A DNA stretch of 64,000 nucleotides from Paraglaciecola mesophila (GCF_009906955.1 NZ_CP047656.1:992001-1056000); one strand, 5' to 3'. Positions 1-11,313 are shown, numbered from the stretch's first letter. The notes: generated from the sequence alone by a model not told the origin. Made by a program: numbers and translations.

Positions 1-233
1 CTAATTTTATCGTGATGTATTATTTACTCCATGGGTTAACTGCAGTCTATGCAGTTGAAGGTGAACAGTTCTATGCAGCGGTTGAGATACTTTTGTGTGT
101 TGGTTTGTTTACTGGCTGTAGCTTTTATGCTCGTTTGCGCGGAAGAGAATTAGGCACAGGCATTAGAAAGCTGAAAGAAGAATTATTGGAAGAAAAAGAA
201 GCATTCGAAGCGCACAAAAACAATAAACGTTAG
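1..233 (+). CDS. C-terminal part of an unrecognised membrane protein (partial)
   Basis: The frame is open to the left edge of the window, so this may be the tail of a longer gene. In-frame starts do exist at 12 (GTG) and 15 (ATG). The visible part has two hydrophobic stretches (about residues 2-15 and 22-42 from the ATG). A Lys/Glu-rich, probably helical tail beginning near GIRKLKEEL follows and ends in KNNKR. This suggests one or two membrane spans with a cytoplasmic coiled-coil-like tail. It converges on hda, and the two stop codons overlap by 4 bp. I do not recognise the family. Confidence 0.5.
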   Translation, partial: NFIVMYYLLHGLTAVYAVEGEQFYAAVEILLCVGLFTGCSFYARLRGRELGTGIRKLKEELLEEKEAFEAHKNNKR

Positions 234-943
234 TTAAGATTGAGCGCTTCTTTAACAAATGGGATAGTCAGCTTCCTTTGCTGCTGCAAAGAAAGCTGGT
301 CCAGTTTGTCTAACGTGTTCATCAACGATGGCATATCTCGTTGCCAATGATTAACCAAATACACAGCCACTTTTTCTGGCATTACCAGCCCTCTTTGCTT
401 CGCCCGCGTTAATAATGCCACGCAGCGACCTTCGTCGTTCAAGCCTGCTAAGGTAAAGCTGACACCCCAGGCCAAGCGTGAAGCCAAATCAGCCAGCGCT
501 AGATTAAGAGACATTGGCCCACCATTCGCGCATGCGACCACATGACTGATACCCAGCTCTTTTACTCGATTTAATAAATCAAATACCGCTATTTGCCACG
601 TTTGAGAGTCTTGTAACGCGTCTACATCATCTAAACAAATCAATTGGCTGTGCTCGAAACCATCGAGCACTTCGGGGGAATATTGCTGCTTTTCTTTAAA
701 ACTTAAATATACAGCGGTGACATTCGCAGATTGGGCTTTATGGCATAATGAGTAGAGCAAATGGCTTTTGCCCACACCGTGCTCACCACTGACAAACGTC
801 AGCCACGGCTGGCTTTTAGTATTCAGCGTTTTATTCAGTAAGCTTTTTAGTCGATGAACCAAATGCAAATTTTCACCAACAATGAAACTGTCGAACGTTT
901 CAGAATCACGCAAATTCACCGCTAAGGACAATTGCTTACTCAT
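230..943 (-). CDS. hda: Hda, DnaA-homologous regulator of replication initiation
   Basis: Hda works with the DNA-loaded sliding clamp to stimulate ATP hydrolysis by DnaA (RIDA), which prevents re-initiation. The 237-aa protein has the clamp-binding motif QLSL at residues 4-7, a Walker A GEHGVGKS at about 53-60 and a Walker B LICLDDVD at about 101-108. It lacks the DNA-binding domain IV of DnaA, as Hda should. The ATG overlaps the stop of the upstream DUF2066 gene as TAATG, so the two genes are probably co-translated. The assignment is firm; it could only be confused with another short DnaA-like AAA+ protein. Confidence 0.95.
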   Translation of the reverse strand: MSKQLSLAVNLRDSETFDSFIVGENLHLVHRLKSLLNKTLNTKSQPWLTFVSGEHGVGKSHLLYSLCHKAQSANVTAVYLSFKEKQQYSPEVLDGFEHSQLICLDDVDALQDSQTWQIAVFDLLNRVKELGISHVVACANGGPMSLNLALADLASRLAWGVSFTLAGLNDEGRCVALLTRAKQRGLVMPEKVAVYLVNHWQRDMPSLMNTLDKLDQLSLQQQRKLTIPFVKEALNLN

Positions 944-2031
944 TATAGTTTCCAGAAATACTCCAAATTTTGCTTGTCAGCGTCAAAGCGATTGACCGGT
1001 GAAATACGCTTGTCTAAGCTGATCGCATCAATTAGATTTTCTACCTCACCAAGCAAGTTTAGTTCGAATCGCGCTACTTGACCTTGCTGACTGACAAGGC
1101 TTGCCGAGCTAACGACACTCAGGCTATTGAAAAATTTAAGTATTTCACCATATTGACTGAGACTCGTGAGATTTTTTACTGTGACGATGGTTCGCATTGC
1201 TTCAGGATCAAAACGGCTAAAATCAATCGCATATTTCGCCGCTAACGTGTCTGCCATCGCGTTAACCAAAGCGTTAACAACTTGTGCTTGCTCAGCACCT
1301 GATACGGAGCCCGCACTGGTGTTCCCTGCTTCTAAAAGCACCCAGTCGGCTTGCCAAGTAGCAGCGCTTTGTTGCTCATCTTCACTACTTTGCGCTTGGT
1401 ATATTCTTGCTGAGAATACATTGTTAACGCCATAGCGCTGACTCGCTTGACTGAGTTGATGCACAAAGCCGCCCCACACATCATAAATACTAATATTTTG
1501 CATGTCGTCTAAGTCTAGTAACGGCTGAACAATTTCGACGCCCCGGCGTTTAGCAGCGCTTTGTGCGATATCAACCAACGCTTGATGACTACCTTCAGCG
1601 ACCAGCTTACGGCTGTCACCTGGTTCTTTAATTGCTAACCAAACTATGGTCTCTGGGCGACGTTTGTCCCATATGCGATAACCTGAATCCCGTAACTGTT
1701 TGTCAACTTTGTCTTGATCGAAGTTCACTGCTAAGAAGAGCTGCTCAGGGGTTTGTTCAAAACGGTATGTTCTTAAGTAACTTTTGGCTTGTTTGAGTTG
1801 TTGCTTAATTTGCGTGTCGTCCAATAGCGCTGAGTTACCACTGACTTTTACAAACACATCTTCAAGTCCCTCTCGTATTGCAGCGTTTTGGGTCGAGGTT
1901 GATTGATCAGGCACTTCGACTCTAGCACTGTATAGTCCTTCAATAACCCCCGCATAAGCGGTGGTGAAACAACATAGTGATAAGCATAATATTAGGTGCA
2001 ATCGGACTAAAATAGCGACGCCTTTGATCAT
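943..2031 (-). CDS. DUF2066 exported protein
   Basis: A 362-aa protein with a clear signal peptide (hydrophobic segment about residues 5-25, cleavage near AYA-GV). The mature part matches what I know of DUF2066 (Pfam PF09839): an early RVEVPDQ segment, an AIREGLEDVFVKVSGN-like region and a repeated alpha/beta pattern. No enzymatic motif is visible and the function of the family is unknown; the protein is predicted to be periplasmic. It lies directly upstream of hda with a one-base TAATG overlap, a gene pairing common in Alteromonadales. It is divergent from purM across a 186-bp region in which I found no PurR-type box. Confidence 0.85.
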   Translation of the reverse strand: MIKGVAILVRLHLILCLSLCCFTTAYAGVIEGLYSARVEVPDQSTSTQNAAIREGLEDVFVKVSGNSALLDDTQIKQQLKQAKSYLRTYRFEQTPEQLFLAVNFDQDKVDKQLRDSGYRIWDKRRPETIVWLAIKEPGDSRKLVAEGSHQALVDIAQSAAKRRGVEIVQPLLDLDDMQNISIYDVWGGFVHQLSQASQRYGVNNVFSARIYQAQSSEDEQQSAATWQADWVLLEAGNTSAGSVSGAEQAQVVNALVNAMADTLAAKYAIDFSRFDPEAMRTIVTVKNLTSLSQYGEILKFFNSLSVVSSASLVSQQGQVARFELNLLGEVENLIDAISLDKRISPVNRFDADKQNLEYFWKL

Positions 2032-2217
2032 TTCTCAACATAACTCCACAATAGAAAGAATGTATTGTCATTGATTTAAGTAGAAATTTCATCATTTGTT
2101 TCACCCGAGTTTATTTCACTAACAGTAAAAAGGAGTCGATTATCTGTACCTTTTGCCATTCTGAACTGGTAAAATCTGCGCTCATTTTTGGACCCTCACC
2201 CTAAAATAGGTAATTAC

Positions 2218-3255
2218 GTGACCGATAATAAACCCTCCTTAAGCTATAAAGATGCAGGTGTCGACATAGATGCGGGCAATGAACTTGTTGAAAGAATCAA
2301 ATCAGTAAGCAAGAAAACACATCGTCCTGAAGTAAAAGGAGGTTTAGGTGGTTTTGGCGCGCTTTGCTCACTTCCAAGCAAATACAAAGAGCCATTACTT
2401 GTATCAGGCACAGACGGCGTGGGTACAAAACTACGTCTAGCCATGGACCTAGAACAGCACGATGGTATCGGAATAGACCTAGTCGCCATGTGTGTTAACG
2501 ATCTGATTGTGCAAGGTGCTGAGCCTTTGTTCTTCTTAGATTATTACGCAACAGGCAAATTAGACGTGGATACAGCAGCCAAGGTTGTAACAGGAATAGG
2601 CAAAGGATGTGAGTTATCCGGTTGCGCCCTAATCGGTGGCGAGACTGCAGAAATGCCTGGTATGTATCACGGTAATGACTATGATGTCGCCGGTTTCTGC
2701 GTAGGTGTTGTCGAAGCAGCGGATGTCATTGATGGAACACGAGTAAAAGCCGGTGATGCACTTATCGCGTTAGGTTCGTCTGGTCCACATTCTAATGGCT
2801 ATTCTTTGGTAAGAAAAATCCTTGAAGTGTCGGGATGTGATGCATCAGAATCGTTTGACGGCAAACCTTTATCTGAGCACTTGCTAGAGCCTACCCGCAT
2901 TTACGTAAAATCTGTTCTTCACTTGCTTGAAAGTATTCAAGTAAATGCCATCACACATATTACCGGTGGTGGATTCTGGGAAAATATTCCTCGCGTGTTG
3001 CCCCAGGGCACCAAAGCCGTTATCGACGAAAGCAGTTGGCAATGGCCGAGCATTTTTAACTGGTTGCAGGATAATGGAAACGTTACCACCCATGAAATGT
3101 ATCGAACCTTCAACTGTGGTGTGGGCTTAATCATCGCGCTTGAAGCAGACAAAGCTGACCAAGCCATCGAGATATTAAAAGGCCAAGGCGAAAATGTGTG
3201 GAAAATTGGTCAAATCGAAACCAGTGATGATAACAATCAGGTTGAGATTAAATAG
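2218..3255 (+). CDS. purM: Phosphoribosylformylglycinamidine cyclo-ligase (AIR synthetase)
   Basis: PurM converts FGAM plus ATP to aminoimidazole ribotide, step 5 of de novo purine synthesis. The sequence is close to E. coli PurM throughout: [13 protein letters not shown] at the N-terminus, [23 protein letters not shown], the [11 protein letters not shown] loop, [12 protein letters not shown] and the [15 protein letters not shown] segment. I chose the GTG at 2218 because it gives 345 aa, the E. coli length, and has an AGG seven bases upstream. An in-frame TTG at 2188 would only add ten unrelated residues. It is followed by purN with overlapping stop and start codons. Confidence 0.96.
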   Translation: MTDNKPSLSYKDAGVDIDAGNELVERIKSVSKKTHRPEVKGGLGGFGALCSLPSKYKEPLLVSGTDGVGTKLRLAMDLEQHDGIGIDLVAMCVNDLIVQGAEPLFFLDYYATGKLDVDTAAKVVTGIGKGCELSGCALIGGETAEMPGMYHGNDYDVAGFCVGVVEAADVIDGTRVKAGDALIALGSSGPHSNGYSLVRKILEVSGCDASESFDGKPLSEHLLEPTRIYVKSVLHLLESIQVNAITHITGGGFWENIPRVLPQGTKAVIDESSWQWPSIFNWLQDNGNVTTHEMYRTFNCGVGLIIALEADKADQAIEILKGQGENVWKIGQIETSDDNNQVEIK

Positions 3256-3911
3256 TGTCAGATAATTCCACTATGACAAAAATTGTAGTGTTAATTTCCG
3301 GGAACGGTTCAAACCTACAAGCATTAATCGATGATATAGCAGAACAGAAAATAGCGGCACAAATTGTTGCCGTTATTTCTAATAAAGCAGATGCCTATGG
3401 TTTAGAGCGTGCAGCGCAAGCAAACATCCCTTGCCATGTCATTAGTCACAAAGATTATTCATCTCGCGAAGAGTACGACGCCCAGCTACACAGCACCATT
3501 GCAGGTTTTTCACCTGATTTGGTTGTTTTAGCTGGATTCATGCGCATATTAACCCCTTGGTTTGTTGAGCAATATACGGGTAAGATGTTAAACATTCATC
3601 CTTCATTACTGCCTAAATATAAAGGTTTGGATACGCATCAACGAGCCATAGATGCCATGGATGAAGAACACGGCGCTTCGGTACACTTTGTTACCCCTGA
3701 GCTCGACGGCGGGCCGGTTGTGTTGCAATCTAAAGTACCTGTTTTTGCCGATGAAACAGCCTCACAACTTGCATCGAAAGTGCAAGAACAAGAGCGCCAA
3801 ATGTATCCATTAGTGGTTCGCTGGTTTTGCCAAAAGCGACTGCTAATGCTTAATAATAAGGCTTATTTAGATGGAAATGAAATACCAATCACAGGTTATG
3901 CAGCTGATTAA
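3255..3911 (+). CDS. purN: Phosphoribosylglycinamide formyltransferase 1
   Basis: PurN transfers a formyl group from 10-formyl-THF to GAR, step 3 of purine synthesis. Conserved elements are VLISGNGSNLQALI at the N-terminus, the catalytic Asn-His of MLNIHPSLLPKY and the catalytic Asp of the ELDGGPVVLQ loop. The start is ambiguous. The GTG at 3255 overlaps the purM stop (TAGTG) and gives 218 aa; the ATG at 3273 gives 212 aa, the E. coli length. Neither has a good ribosome-binding site, so coupling to purM is likely. It forms an operon with purM and the following DUF3108 gene. Confidence 0.95.
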   Translation: MSDNSTMTKIVVLISGNGSNLQALIDDIAEQKIAAQIVAVISNKADAYGLERAAQANIPCHVISHKDYSSREEYDAQLHSTIAGFSPDLVVLAGFMRILTPWFVEQYTGKMLNIHPSLLPKYKGLDTHQRAIDAMDEEHGASVHFVTPELDGGPVVLQSKVPVFADETASQLASKVQEQERQMYPLVVRWFCQKRLLMLNNKAYLDGNEIPITGYAAD

Positions 3912-4596
3912 GAAACCTTGGGTTTTAGGTTTGTTTTTGATGCTGGGCTCAGTGGCCCAAGCCGCTGCGTTACCTACATTTGATGCCGAGTATACTGCCT
4001 ATCGTTACGGTAAAAAGCTGGGATATGCGCTTCTCAGCGTGGAAAATCTCGAAAAAGATACTTATCGAATGGAGTACCACTCGAAAGTGTCTTTGTTCTT
4101 TTTATCTGACAAGCGCACTGAAATCAGTGATTTTACTTACGTCGACAATAAAATTGTTCCGCAAAACTATCGTTTTAGTCGCACAGGTACAGGCAGTAAT
4201 AAAAGTATCAAGGTTGTTTTTGACGCAAGCAAAGACAAAATATTTATTGATAAAGAGCCTGCCATTGACTGGCAAGATCAGTTTGATAACCAGCTATACC
4301 GCTTAGATCTTCAACAGAAGCTTGCTCAAGGCCAGAAAGAGTTTAACTATCACGTCATAAATTACCGCGGCCAACAGCGTGATTACCACTTAAAAGTGAT
4401 GGGCACCGAACAGTTAACCCTGCCTTACGGTATGCTTGAAGGAATAAAAGTGGAAATTGTTCGTCATAACTCGACGAGAGAAACCTTTGCTTGGTTCTCG
4501 CCGCAACTTAATTATCAATTGGTCCGCTTACAGCAGTTTAAAGATGATAAAGAACAAGGCGATATTCAGCTTAAAACATTTACGGCCACACAATAG
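3871..4596 (+). CDS. DUF3108 exported protein
   Basis: A protein of about 240 aa with an N-terminal signal peptide (hydrophobic core WVLGLFLMLGSV, cleavage near AQA-AA). The mature region is rich in beta strands and carries the DUF3108 pattern (Pfam PF11306): FDAEYTAYRYGKKLG near its start, DKRTEISDF in the middle, and AWFSPQLNYQLVRLQ near the C-terminus. The function of the family is unknown; a periplasmic lipid-binding or envelope role is only a guess. The gene overlaps the 3' end of purN. The ATG at 3871 has a TAAGG nine bases upstream; the ATG at 3898 would give a shorter signal peptide and remains possible. Confidence 0.85.
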   Translation: MEMKYQSQVMQLIKKPWVLGLFLMLGSVAQAAALPTFDAEYTAYRYGKKLGYALLSVENLEKDTYRMEYHSKVSLFFLSDKRTEISDFTYVDNKIVPQNYRFSRTGTGSNKSIKVVFDASKDKIFIDKEPAIDWQDQFDNQLYRLDLQQKLAQGQKEFNYHVINYRGQQRDYHLKVMGTEQLTLPYGMLEGIKVEIVRHNSTRETFAWFSPQLNYQLVRLQQFKDDKEQGDIQLKTFTATQ

Positions 4597-4604
4597 TTAA
4601 CACA

Positions 4605-4636
4605 TTATGCAGTGACTCATCCACGTCACTGCATAA
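4605..4636 (+). terminator. Hairpin after the purMN-DUF3108 operon
   Basis: A perfect 12-bp inverted repeat (TTATGCAGTGAC / GTCACTGCATAA, 8-nt loop) lies just after the DUF3108 stop. No T-tract follows, so it may act as an mRNA 3' end-stabilising hairpin or weak terminator rather than as a canonical Rho-independent terminator. Confidence 0.45.
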
Positions 4637-4781
4637 ATAACGTCCCACCTAACTCTCATGCCTCACCCTAGCCGTTATAACCTTGCTAGATAATTAATCA
4701 TTTAGCTAAAACATTAACCAAATAGTGACAATTGGCGTAAGCTAAAGCTTGATATTGTGTTGGCAAAATACTACTCTGACA

Positions 4782-4798
4782 CTCTGGTCTGACCTCTA
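4782..4798 (+). promoter_or_regulatory. FadR-like operator upstream of fadE
   Basis: The 17-mer CTCTGGTCTGACCTCTA contains the FadR core TGGTCNGACC. By eye it agrees at 13 of 17 positions with the E. coli fadL-type site AGCTGGTCCGACCTATA. It ends 14 bp before the fadE ATG, where a bound GntR-type FadR would block transcription until acyl-CoA accumulates. FadR identity is an inference: PsrA-type regulators also control fad genes in this order. Confidence 0.65.
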
Positions 4799-4812
4799 TA
4801 TTTGGAGTCTTT

Positions 4813-7278
4813 ATGCAAACGTTATTATGGACACTTATTATTATCGCTACCCTTGGGGCGGCGAGCTATTTTAGAATGAAACTTATGAATGCGACGTTCG
4901 CCGTCGCTATCGCTATGCTGTTAGGCAGTATTTTTGGCCCTATAGGAGGCATTGCATGGCTAGTATTTTTAATCATTGCTATTCCATTGAACGTGGAATC
5001 TTTACGTAAAAAATACCTCACGGCGCCGATTTTAGATACGTACAAAAAAATCATGCCTGAAATGTCGAGCACAGAGCGAGACGCTATTGACGCCGGAACA
5101 GTGTGGTGGGACGGAGAAATATTTAGCGGTAATCCTAATTGGCAAGCCTTACACAGTATTCCTCAAGCGCGTTTATCTGCTGAAGAACGAGAGTTCTTAG
5201 ACGGACCTGTTGCTCAAGTCTGCCAAATGGTTAACGACTGGGATATCACCCACAAAGACACAGACTTAACGCCCGAAGTATGGCAGTTCCTCAAAGACAA
5301 CAAATTTTTCGCGATGATCATCAAAAAGCAATACGGTGGTTTAGAGTTCTCTGCCTACGCCCAGTCTCGCGTATTGCAAAAACTTTCTGGCGTCAGTGCG
5401 GTCTTGTCCACCACTGTGGGTGTGCCTAACTCCTTAGGGCCAGGCGAATTATTGCAACACTATGGAACCAAAGATCAACAAGATCACTACTTACCTCGCT
5501 TGGCGTCAGGTGAAGAAATTCCTTGCTTTGCATTAACAGGCCCAGAGGCTGGCTCAGATGCAGGCTCACTACCTGACAGCGGTATCGTGTGCAAAGGTGA
5601 ATGGGAAGGCAAAGAAGTCATTGGTTTACGCCTAACATTCGATAAGCGTTATATCACCCTTGCTCCTGTAGCAACTGTAATCGGTTTAGCGTTTAAAATG
5701 TACGATCCTGACGGCTTAATCGGTGACAAGGAAGATATCGGTATTACCTGTGCGTTGTTACCTCGCGATACCAAAGGAATGGAAATTGGCAACCGCCACT
5801 TTCCTCTTAACGTGCCGTTTCAAAATGGCCCCATTCGCGGAACAGACATTTTTGTCCCTCTTGATTTTATTATTGGTGGCGTGGAAATGGCTGGTCAAGG
5901 CTGGCGTATGCTGGTTGAGTGTTTGTCCGTGGGACGTTGTATTACCTTACCTTCAGCATCAGCAGGTGGGGCGAAAAGTATTGCATTAGCAACCGGTGCT
6001 TACGCTCGTATTCGTCGTCAATTTAAAATGCCTGTTGGTAAAATGGAAGGCGTTGAAGAAATGCTAGCCAGTATAGGCGGTAATGCTTATTTAATGGATG
6101 CCGTAACAAGTCTAACCACTAAAGCGGTTGATTTAGGCGAGAAGCCGTCGGTTGTTTCTGCTATTTGCAAATATCACCTAACGGAAAAAATGCGCCAATT
6201 AGTCAATGACGCAATGGACGTGCACGGTGGTAAAGGCGTCATGCTTGGGCCAAATAATTATCTGGGCCGTGGTTACCAAGGCGCCCCCATCGCCATCACT
6301 GTTGAAGGGGCGAACATTCTCACCCGAAACATGATGATTTATGGTCAGGGCGCTATGCGTAGCCACCCTTTCGTCCTTAAAGAGCTATATGCCGCAAGTA
6401 ATGAAGATAAAGAGCAAGGCCTGAATGACTTTGATGATGCAGTATTCGGTCATATCGGTTTTGCGATCAGCAATACGTTTAGAAGTATCTGGTTCTCTTT
6501 AACCGGTGCTCGCTTAGCGGGTGCGCCATTTGACGATGAAACCGCTGTTTACTATCGTTCGTTACAGCGTTTTAGCAGTAATTTGGCGTTATTATCTGAC
6601 GTTTCCATGGCTGTGCTTGGTGGAGAGTTAAAGCGTCGTGAACGTATCTCAGCGCGTTTAGGCGATGTATTAAGCTATATTTATTTAGCGTCAGCCGTTC
6701 TCAAGCGCTATGACGATCAAGGTCGTTTAAAAGAAGATTTGCCGCTAGTACATTGGGCCATGCAAGATTGCTTATTTAAGCTAGAAACCGCACTGATTGA
6801 GCTGTTTGAGAATTTCCCATCCAAAGTCATGGGTGTCATGCTAAAGGCTATCATTATGCCGTTTGGTCGTTCTTACCAGCGTCCTTCCGATAAAATTGAG
6901 CATAAAATTGCGTCTATCTTGCAAAGTCACAATGGCTCACGTAGCCGTTTAGGTGAAGGTCAGCACTTTGGTGAGCAAGACTGTTTAATGGGTGACTTAG
7001 AGCAAACCTTGAAAGATGTACTTGCTAGCGAGCCGGTGTTTGACAAGGTTTGTAAGGCTGCAAACGAGCGTTATCCGTTCACAGGACTTGATGCAATTGC
7101 ACAAAAAGGCTTAGAGCTTGAGGTCATCACCGAGCAAGAAGCAGAGTTACTTAAGCGTACAGAAGCGGGTCGCTTACGTACGATTAACGTTGATGATTTT
7201 GACCCTAAAGAGCTAATCGCCAATACTCAGGCAGCAAAGCCTAAGCGTCGCTCAGGGAAGTCCACAGAAGCTGCGTAA
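4813..7278 (+). CDS. fadE: Acyl-CoA dehydrogenase FadE
   Basis: FadE catalyses the first, FAD-dependent step of fatty-acid beta-oxidation. At 821 aa it is the size of E. coli FadE (814 aa) rather than of the short 380-aa dehydrogenases. Order: two N-terminal membrane segments (about residues 1-60), a dehydrogenase N-terminal and middle domain (FALTGPEAGSDAGSLPD around 240-260), a helical C-terminal dehydrogenase domain (DAMDVHGGKGVMLG around 470-485), then the extra DUF1974-like C-terminal domain. The start has GGAG six bases upstream. It is monocistronic, with a FadR-like site before it and a strong terminator after it. Confidence 0.95.
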   Translation: MQTLLWTLIIIATLGAASYFRMKLMNATFAVAIAMLLGSIFGPIGGIAWLVFLIIAIPLNVESLRKKYLTAPILDTYKKIMPEMSSTERDAIDAGTVWWDGEIFSGNPNWQALHSIPQARLSAEEREFLDGPVAQVCQMVNDWDITHKDTDLTPEVWQFLKDNKFFAMIIKKQYGGLEFSAYAQSRVLQKLSGVSAVLSTTVGVPNSLGPGELLQHYGTKDQQDHYLPRLASGEEIPCFALTGPEAGSDAGSLPDSGIVCKGEWEGKEVIGLRLTFDKRYITLAPVATVIGLAFKMYDPDGLIGDKEDIGITCALLPRDTKGMEIGNRHFPLNVPFQNGPIRGTDIFVPLDFIIGGVEMAGQGWRMLVECLSVGRCITLPSASAGGAKSIALATGAYARIRRQFKMPVGKMEGVEEMLASIGGNAYLMDAVTSLTTKAVDLGEKPSVVSAICKYHLTEKMRQLVNDAMDVHGGKGVMLGPNNYLGRGYQGAPIAITVEGANILTRNMMIYGQGAMRSHPFVLKELYAASNEDKEQGLNDFDDAVFGHIGFAISNTFRSIWFSLTGARLAGAPFDDETAVYYRSLQRFSSNLALLSDVSMAVLGGELKRRERISARLGDVLSYIYLASAVLKRYDDQGRLKEDLPLVHWAMQDCLFKLETALIELFENFPSKVMGVMLKAIIMPFGRSYQRPSDKIEHKIASILQSHNGSRSRLGEGQHFGEQDCLMGDLEQTLKDVLASEPVFDKVCKAANERYPFTGLDAIAQKGLELEVITEQEAELLKRTEAGRLRTINVDDFDPKELIANTQAAKPKRRSGKSTEAA

Positions 7279-7314
7279 CATGCATCCCACTGTGAGCAAC
7301 AGTGGAACAAAACC

Positions 7315-7347
7315 AAAATACCGCTTTTCATAAAGCGGTATTTTTTT
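7315..7347 (+). terminator. Rho-independent terminator of fadE
   Basis: A 13-bp perfect stem (AAAATACCGCTTT / AAAGCGGTATTTT) with a 4-nt loop, running into a T-tract. It lies 36 bp after the fadE stop. Confidence 0.85.
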
Positions 7348-7404
7348 GTTTGGTGTTTGGTGTTTGAGTAATATAAACACCATAATGGGTGAGTTTCAGA
7401 CATA

Positions 7405-7440
7405 AAAAATCCTCTACATAATGAATTATGCAGAGGATTA
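7405..7440 (-). terminator. Rho-independent terminator of pheST-ihfA
   Basis: Read on the minus strand, a long stem built from AATCCTCTGCATAAT and ATTATGTAGAGGATT (one mismatch, 2-nt loop) is followed by a T-run. It sits 19 bp beyond the ihfA stop. Confidence 0.8.
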
Positions 7441-7459
7441 ATTGCTAAAACGAACTGGT

Positions 7460-7756
7460 TTACTCAGTCGGTTTCGTATTTTCTACACGGCTTTTGAGTT
7501 TTTGACCCGGTCGAAACGTAACAACGCGTCTCGCCTTTATAGGGATATCTTCACCCGTTTTAGGGTTACGCCCTGGTCGTTCACTCTTTTGTCGTAAATC
7601 AAAGTTACCAAAACCAGATAGCTTAACTTGCTCACCTGATTCCAATGCCTCACGGACTTCTTCGAAAAATGCTTCAACAAGATCTTTGGCATCTCTCTTG
7701 TTCATACCTAACTTTTCAAATAAATGTTCCGCCATTTCGGCTTTGGTTAACGCCAT
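7460..7756 (-). CDS. ihfA: Integration host factor subunit alpha
   Basis: IHF-alpha forms a heterodimer with IHF-beta that bends DNA at WATCAANNNNTTR sites. The 98-aa product is nearly identical to E. coli IhfA: MALTKAEM start, the HU/IHF core [12 protein letters not shown], and the DNA-intercalating arm [14 protein letters not shown]. The ATG at 7756 lies 5 bp after the pheT stop with GAGGG upstream. A longer TTG-initiated version overlapping the pheT stop is less likely because the known N-terminus is MALTK. It is the last gene of the pheS-pheT-ihfA operon, the same order as in E. coli. Confidence 0.97.
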   Translation of the reverse strand: MALTKAEMAEHLFEKLGMNKRDAKDLVEAFFEEVREALESGEQVKLSGFGNFDLRQKSERPGRNPKTGEDIPIKARRVVTFRPGQKLKSRVENTKPTE

Positions 7757-7761
7757 ATCCG

Positions 7762-10149
7762 TCAATCCCTCAATGTAGCCCCAAATTTCTCTGACAACTT
7801 GGTCAGAATACCATCGACCACGGCTTGAATTTCCGCTTCTTCAAGGGTTCTCGCCATGTCTTGCAAAGTCAATGAAATAGCCAAACTCTTAAATCCTGGC
7901 TCGATGCCTTTACCTCGATAGATGTCGAACAAGTTTAGGCCAACTAGTTGATTTGCGCCAAATTTTTGGATGCAATCTAAAATTTCACCAACAACTTTAT
8001 CATCGTCTACAACGATTGCAATGTCACGTCGATTTGCAGGAAATTTCGAAATTTCTTTCGCTTCAGGGAGTTTTTTAACCCCAAAAGCATCAATTTCAAG
8101 TTCAAACACGAAAACGCGTCCATTTAAACCCAACAATTTTTCGAATTTCGGATGCACTGCACCTAACACACCGACAAAGGTATCCCCGCGATAAATCGCT
8201 GCGCTTTGGCCTGGATGTAACGCACTGTGCTGTGCGGCCTCAAAGCGGAACGTATCGATTGGTGCTACCTGACTAAGCAATGCTTCAACATCTGCTTTGG
8301 CGTCGAAAAAGTCGACGGCTTTGTCTGCACGATCCCAATTGGCCTCATGCAAATTGCCGGCAATAACACCAGAGAATACCGATTCTTGACGCACGCCCAT
8401 TTTCTCAGACGTATCAGGGATAAAGCGTAAACCGGACTCAAACAAACGCACACGCGACTGTTGACGCTTTTGGTTGTACGAAACCGCTTGAAGCAATCCT
8501 GTCCAAGCGCTGACTCGCATGGCTGACATGTCTGACGAGATTGGGTGTGGCAACACGATGGCATCAATTTCAGGATACAATTGACTCTGCACTTTAGGAT
8601 CAACAAACGAATAGGTAATCGCTTCTTGATAATCGCGATTGACAAGCGCTTGCTTAAGGTCATTTACCTCTAATGTTTGCTCTTTACGCCCTGACATTTT
8701 TAATTCGGCGTTTGGTGCCACATTAGGAATATTATTGTAACCGTAAACTCGCGCTATCTCTTCAATAAGATCTTCTTCAATCGAAATATCGAATCTATAC
8801 GCAGGCACGCTCACCTGCCATTGTCCATCCGACTCACTTACATCTAAGCCTAAACGGGTCAGGATATCCCCTACTACGCTTGCTTCAATTTCAATGCCCA
8901 ACACTCGGGACAAACGTGCAGCACGAAGCACCACGTTCTTTACCGGAGGGATGTATTGTTCATCCGTTGCGTCAACGATAGGACCCGCCTCTCCACCGAC
9001 AATGTCAAGCAGCAACGCTGTTGCTCGCTCCATTGCTTGGCGCTGCATTTGAGGGTCAACCCCTCGCTCGTAGCGATGTGACGCATCTGTGTGTAAGCCG
9101 TATTGACGAGCCTTACCCATGATTGCATCCGGTGTAAAGAATGCACTTTCCAGAAAGATATTTTGACTAGTGGAAGTGACGCCTGACGCCAACCCTCCAA
9201 AAATACCAGCCATAGCCAGCGCTTTTTCTTGATCCGCAATCACTAAAGTATTGTCTTTTAGCTTTACCTTAGTCTCATCAAGTAACACTAACTCCTCGTC
9301 TTGCTTGGCCATTCTTACAACGATATCACCTGATAATATGTCGTTATCAAACGCATGCATTGGGTGCCCAAGCTCTAACAATACAAAATTAGTCACATCG
9401 ACTACGGCATCAATGCTGCGCACACCACTGCGACGCAGCTTTTCTTGCAACCACATAGGTGAAGGCGCATTGGCGTTTATGTTTTTGATGACACGGCCTA
9501 AATAACGCGGACAAGCTTGTGGTGCAGCGAGTGAAATACCACGAGTATCAGCAATACTGGTTGCCACTTCAGGGTAAACAGGCATATCAACGTTGCTTTG
9601 GTTCAATACGCCCACTTCACGTGCTAGGCCACGCATGCCTAAACAATCCGCGCGGTTTGGTGTTAAATCAACTTCAATCGTGACATCGTCTAACTGTAAA
9701 TAGTCTCGTATATCTTGACCCACAGGTGCGTCAGCCGGTAGCTCGACGATTCCATCATGGTCATCAGAAATACCCAGCTCAGAAAAACTACACAACATGC
9801 CAAATGAAGGCTGTCCGCGTAATTTCGCTTTTTTGATTTTAAAATTACCTGGTAACACTGCGCCAACTTTAGCGACTGCAACTTTAAGGCCTTGACGACA
9901 ATTTGGCGCACCGCAAACGATATCAATTAACTCTTCATCGCCTACATTAATTTTTGTTACACGCAGCTTATCTGCATCTGGATGTTGGCCGCACTCAACC
10001 ACTTCACCCACAACGACACCACTAAACTCACCCGCTACCGGTTCTACACCGTCAACTTCAAGGCCAGCCATAGTAATTTGATCTGCAAGCTGCTGTGTAG
10101 AGATATCAGGATTCACCCACTCTCTTAGCCACTTTTCACTGAATTTCAT
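7762..10149 (-). CDS. pheT: Phenylalanine--tRNA ligase beta subunit
   Basis: PheT is the large subunit of the alpha2-beta2 PheRS. At 795 aa it is the E. coli size. Domains in order: an EMAP-type tRNA-binding domain (about 40-150, including [21 protein letters not shown]), the B3/4 editing domain (about 210-385, [24 protein letters not shown]), B5 (about 400-475, [18 protein letters not shown]), the catalytic-like core, and the C-terminal FDX-ACB anticodon-binding domain (about 700-795, [14 protein letters not shown]). It begins 12 bp after pheS and is followed by ihfA after 5 bp, so the three genes are co-transcribed. Confidence 0.97.
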   Translation of the reverse strand: MKFSEKWLREWVNPDISTQQLADQITMAGLEVDGVEPVAGEFSGVVVGEVVECGQHPDADKLRVTKINVGDEELIDIVCGAPNCRQGLKVAVAKVGAVLPGNFKIKKAKLRGQPSFGMLCSFSELGISDDHDGIVELPADAPVGQDIRDYLQLDDVTIEVDLTPNRADCLGMRGLAREVGVLNQSNVDMPVYPEVATSIADTRGISLAAPQACPRYLGRVIKNINANAPSPMWLQEKLRRSGVRSIDAVVDVTNFVLLELGHPMHAFDNDILSGDIVVRMAKQDEELVLLDETKVKLKDNTLVIADQEKALAMAGIFGGLASGVTSTSQNIFLESAFFTPDAIMGKARQYGLHTDASHRYERGVDPQMQRQAMERATALLLDIVGGEAGPIVDATDEQYIPPVKNVVLRAARLSRVLGIEIEASVVGDILTRLGLDVSESDGQWQVSVPAYRFDISIEEDLIEEIARVYGYNNIPNVAPNAELKMSGRKEQTLEVNDLKQALVNRDYQEAITYSFVDPKVQSQLYPEIDAIVLPHPISSDMSAMRVSAWTGLLQAVSYNQKRQQSRVRLFESGLRFIPDTSEKMGVRQESVFSGVIAGNLHEANWDRADKAVDFFDAKADVEALLSQVAPIDTFRFEAAQHSALHPGQSAAIYRGDTFVGVLGAVHPKFEKLLGLNGRVFVFELEIDAFGVKKLPEAKEISKFPANRRDIAIVVDDDKVVGEILDCIQKFGANQLVGLNLFDIYRGKGIEPGFKSLAISLTLQDMARTLEEAEIQAVVDGILTKLSEKFGATLRD

Positions 10150-10161
10150 ACTTTCTCGCCC

Positions 10162-11280
<1,119 letters not shown>

Positions 11281-11313
11281 TTAAACACATTTTCTTCCAA
11301 ATGCGAAAAACAT
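11281..11313 (-). promoter_or_regulatory. Possible Phe-rich leader peptide upstream of pheS
   Basis: A minus-strand ORF of ten codons would encode MFFAFGRKCV, with three Phe residues. It lies between the rplT terminator and pheS, where E. coli has the pheM leader. I see no good ribosome-binding site and only a weak downstream hairpin, so this is suggestive only. Confidence 0.2.
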
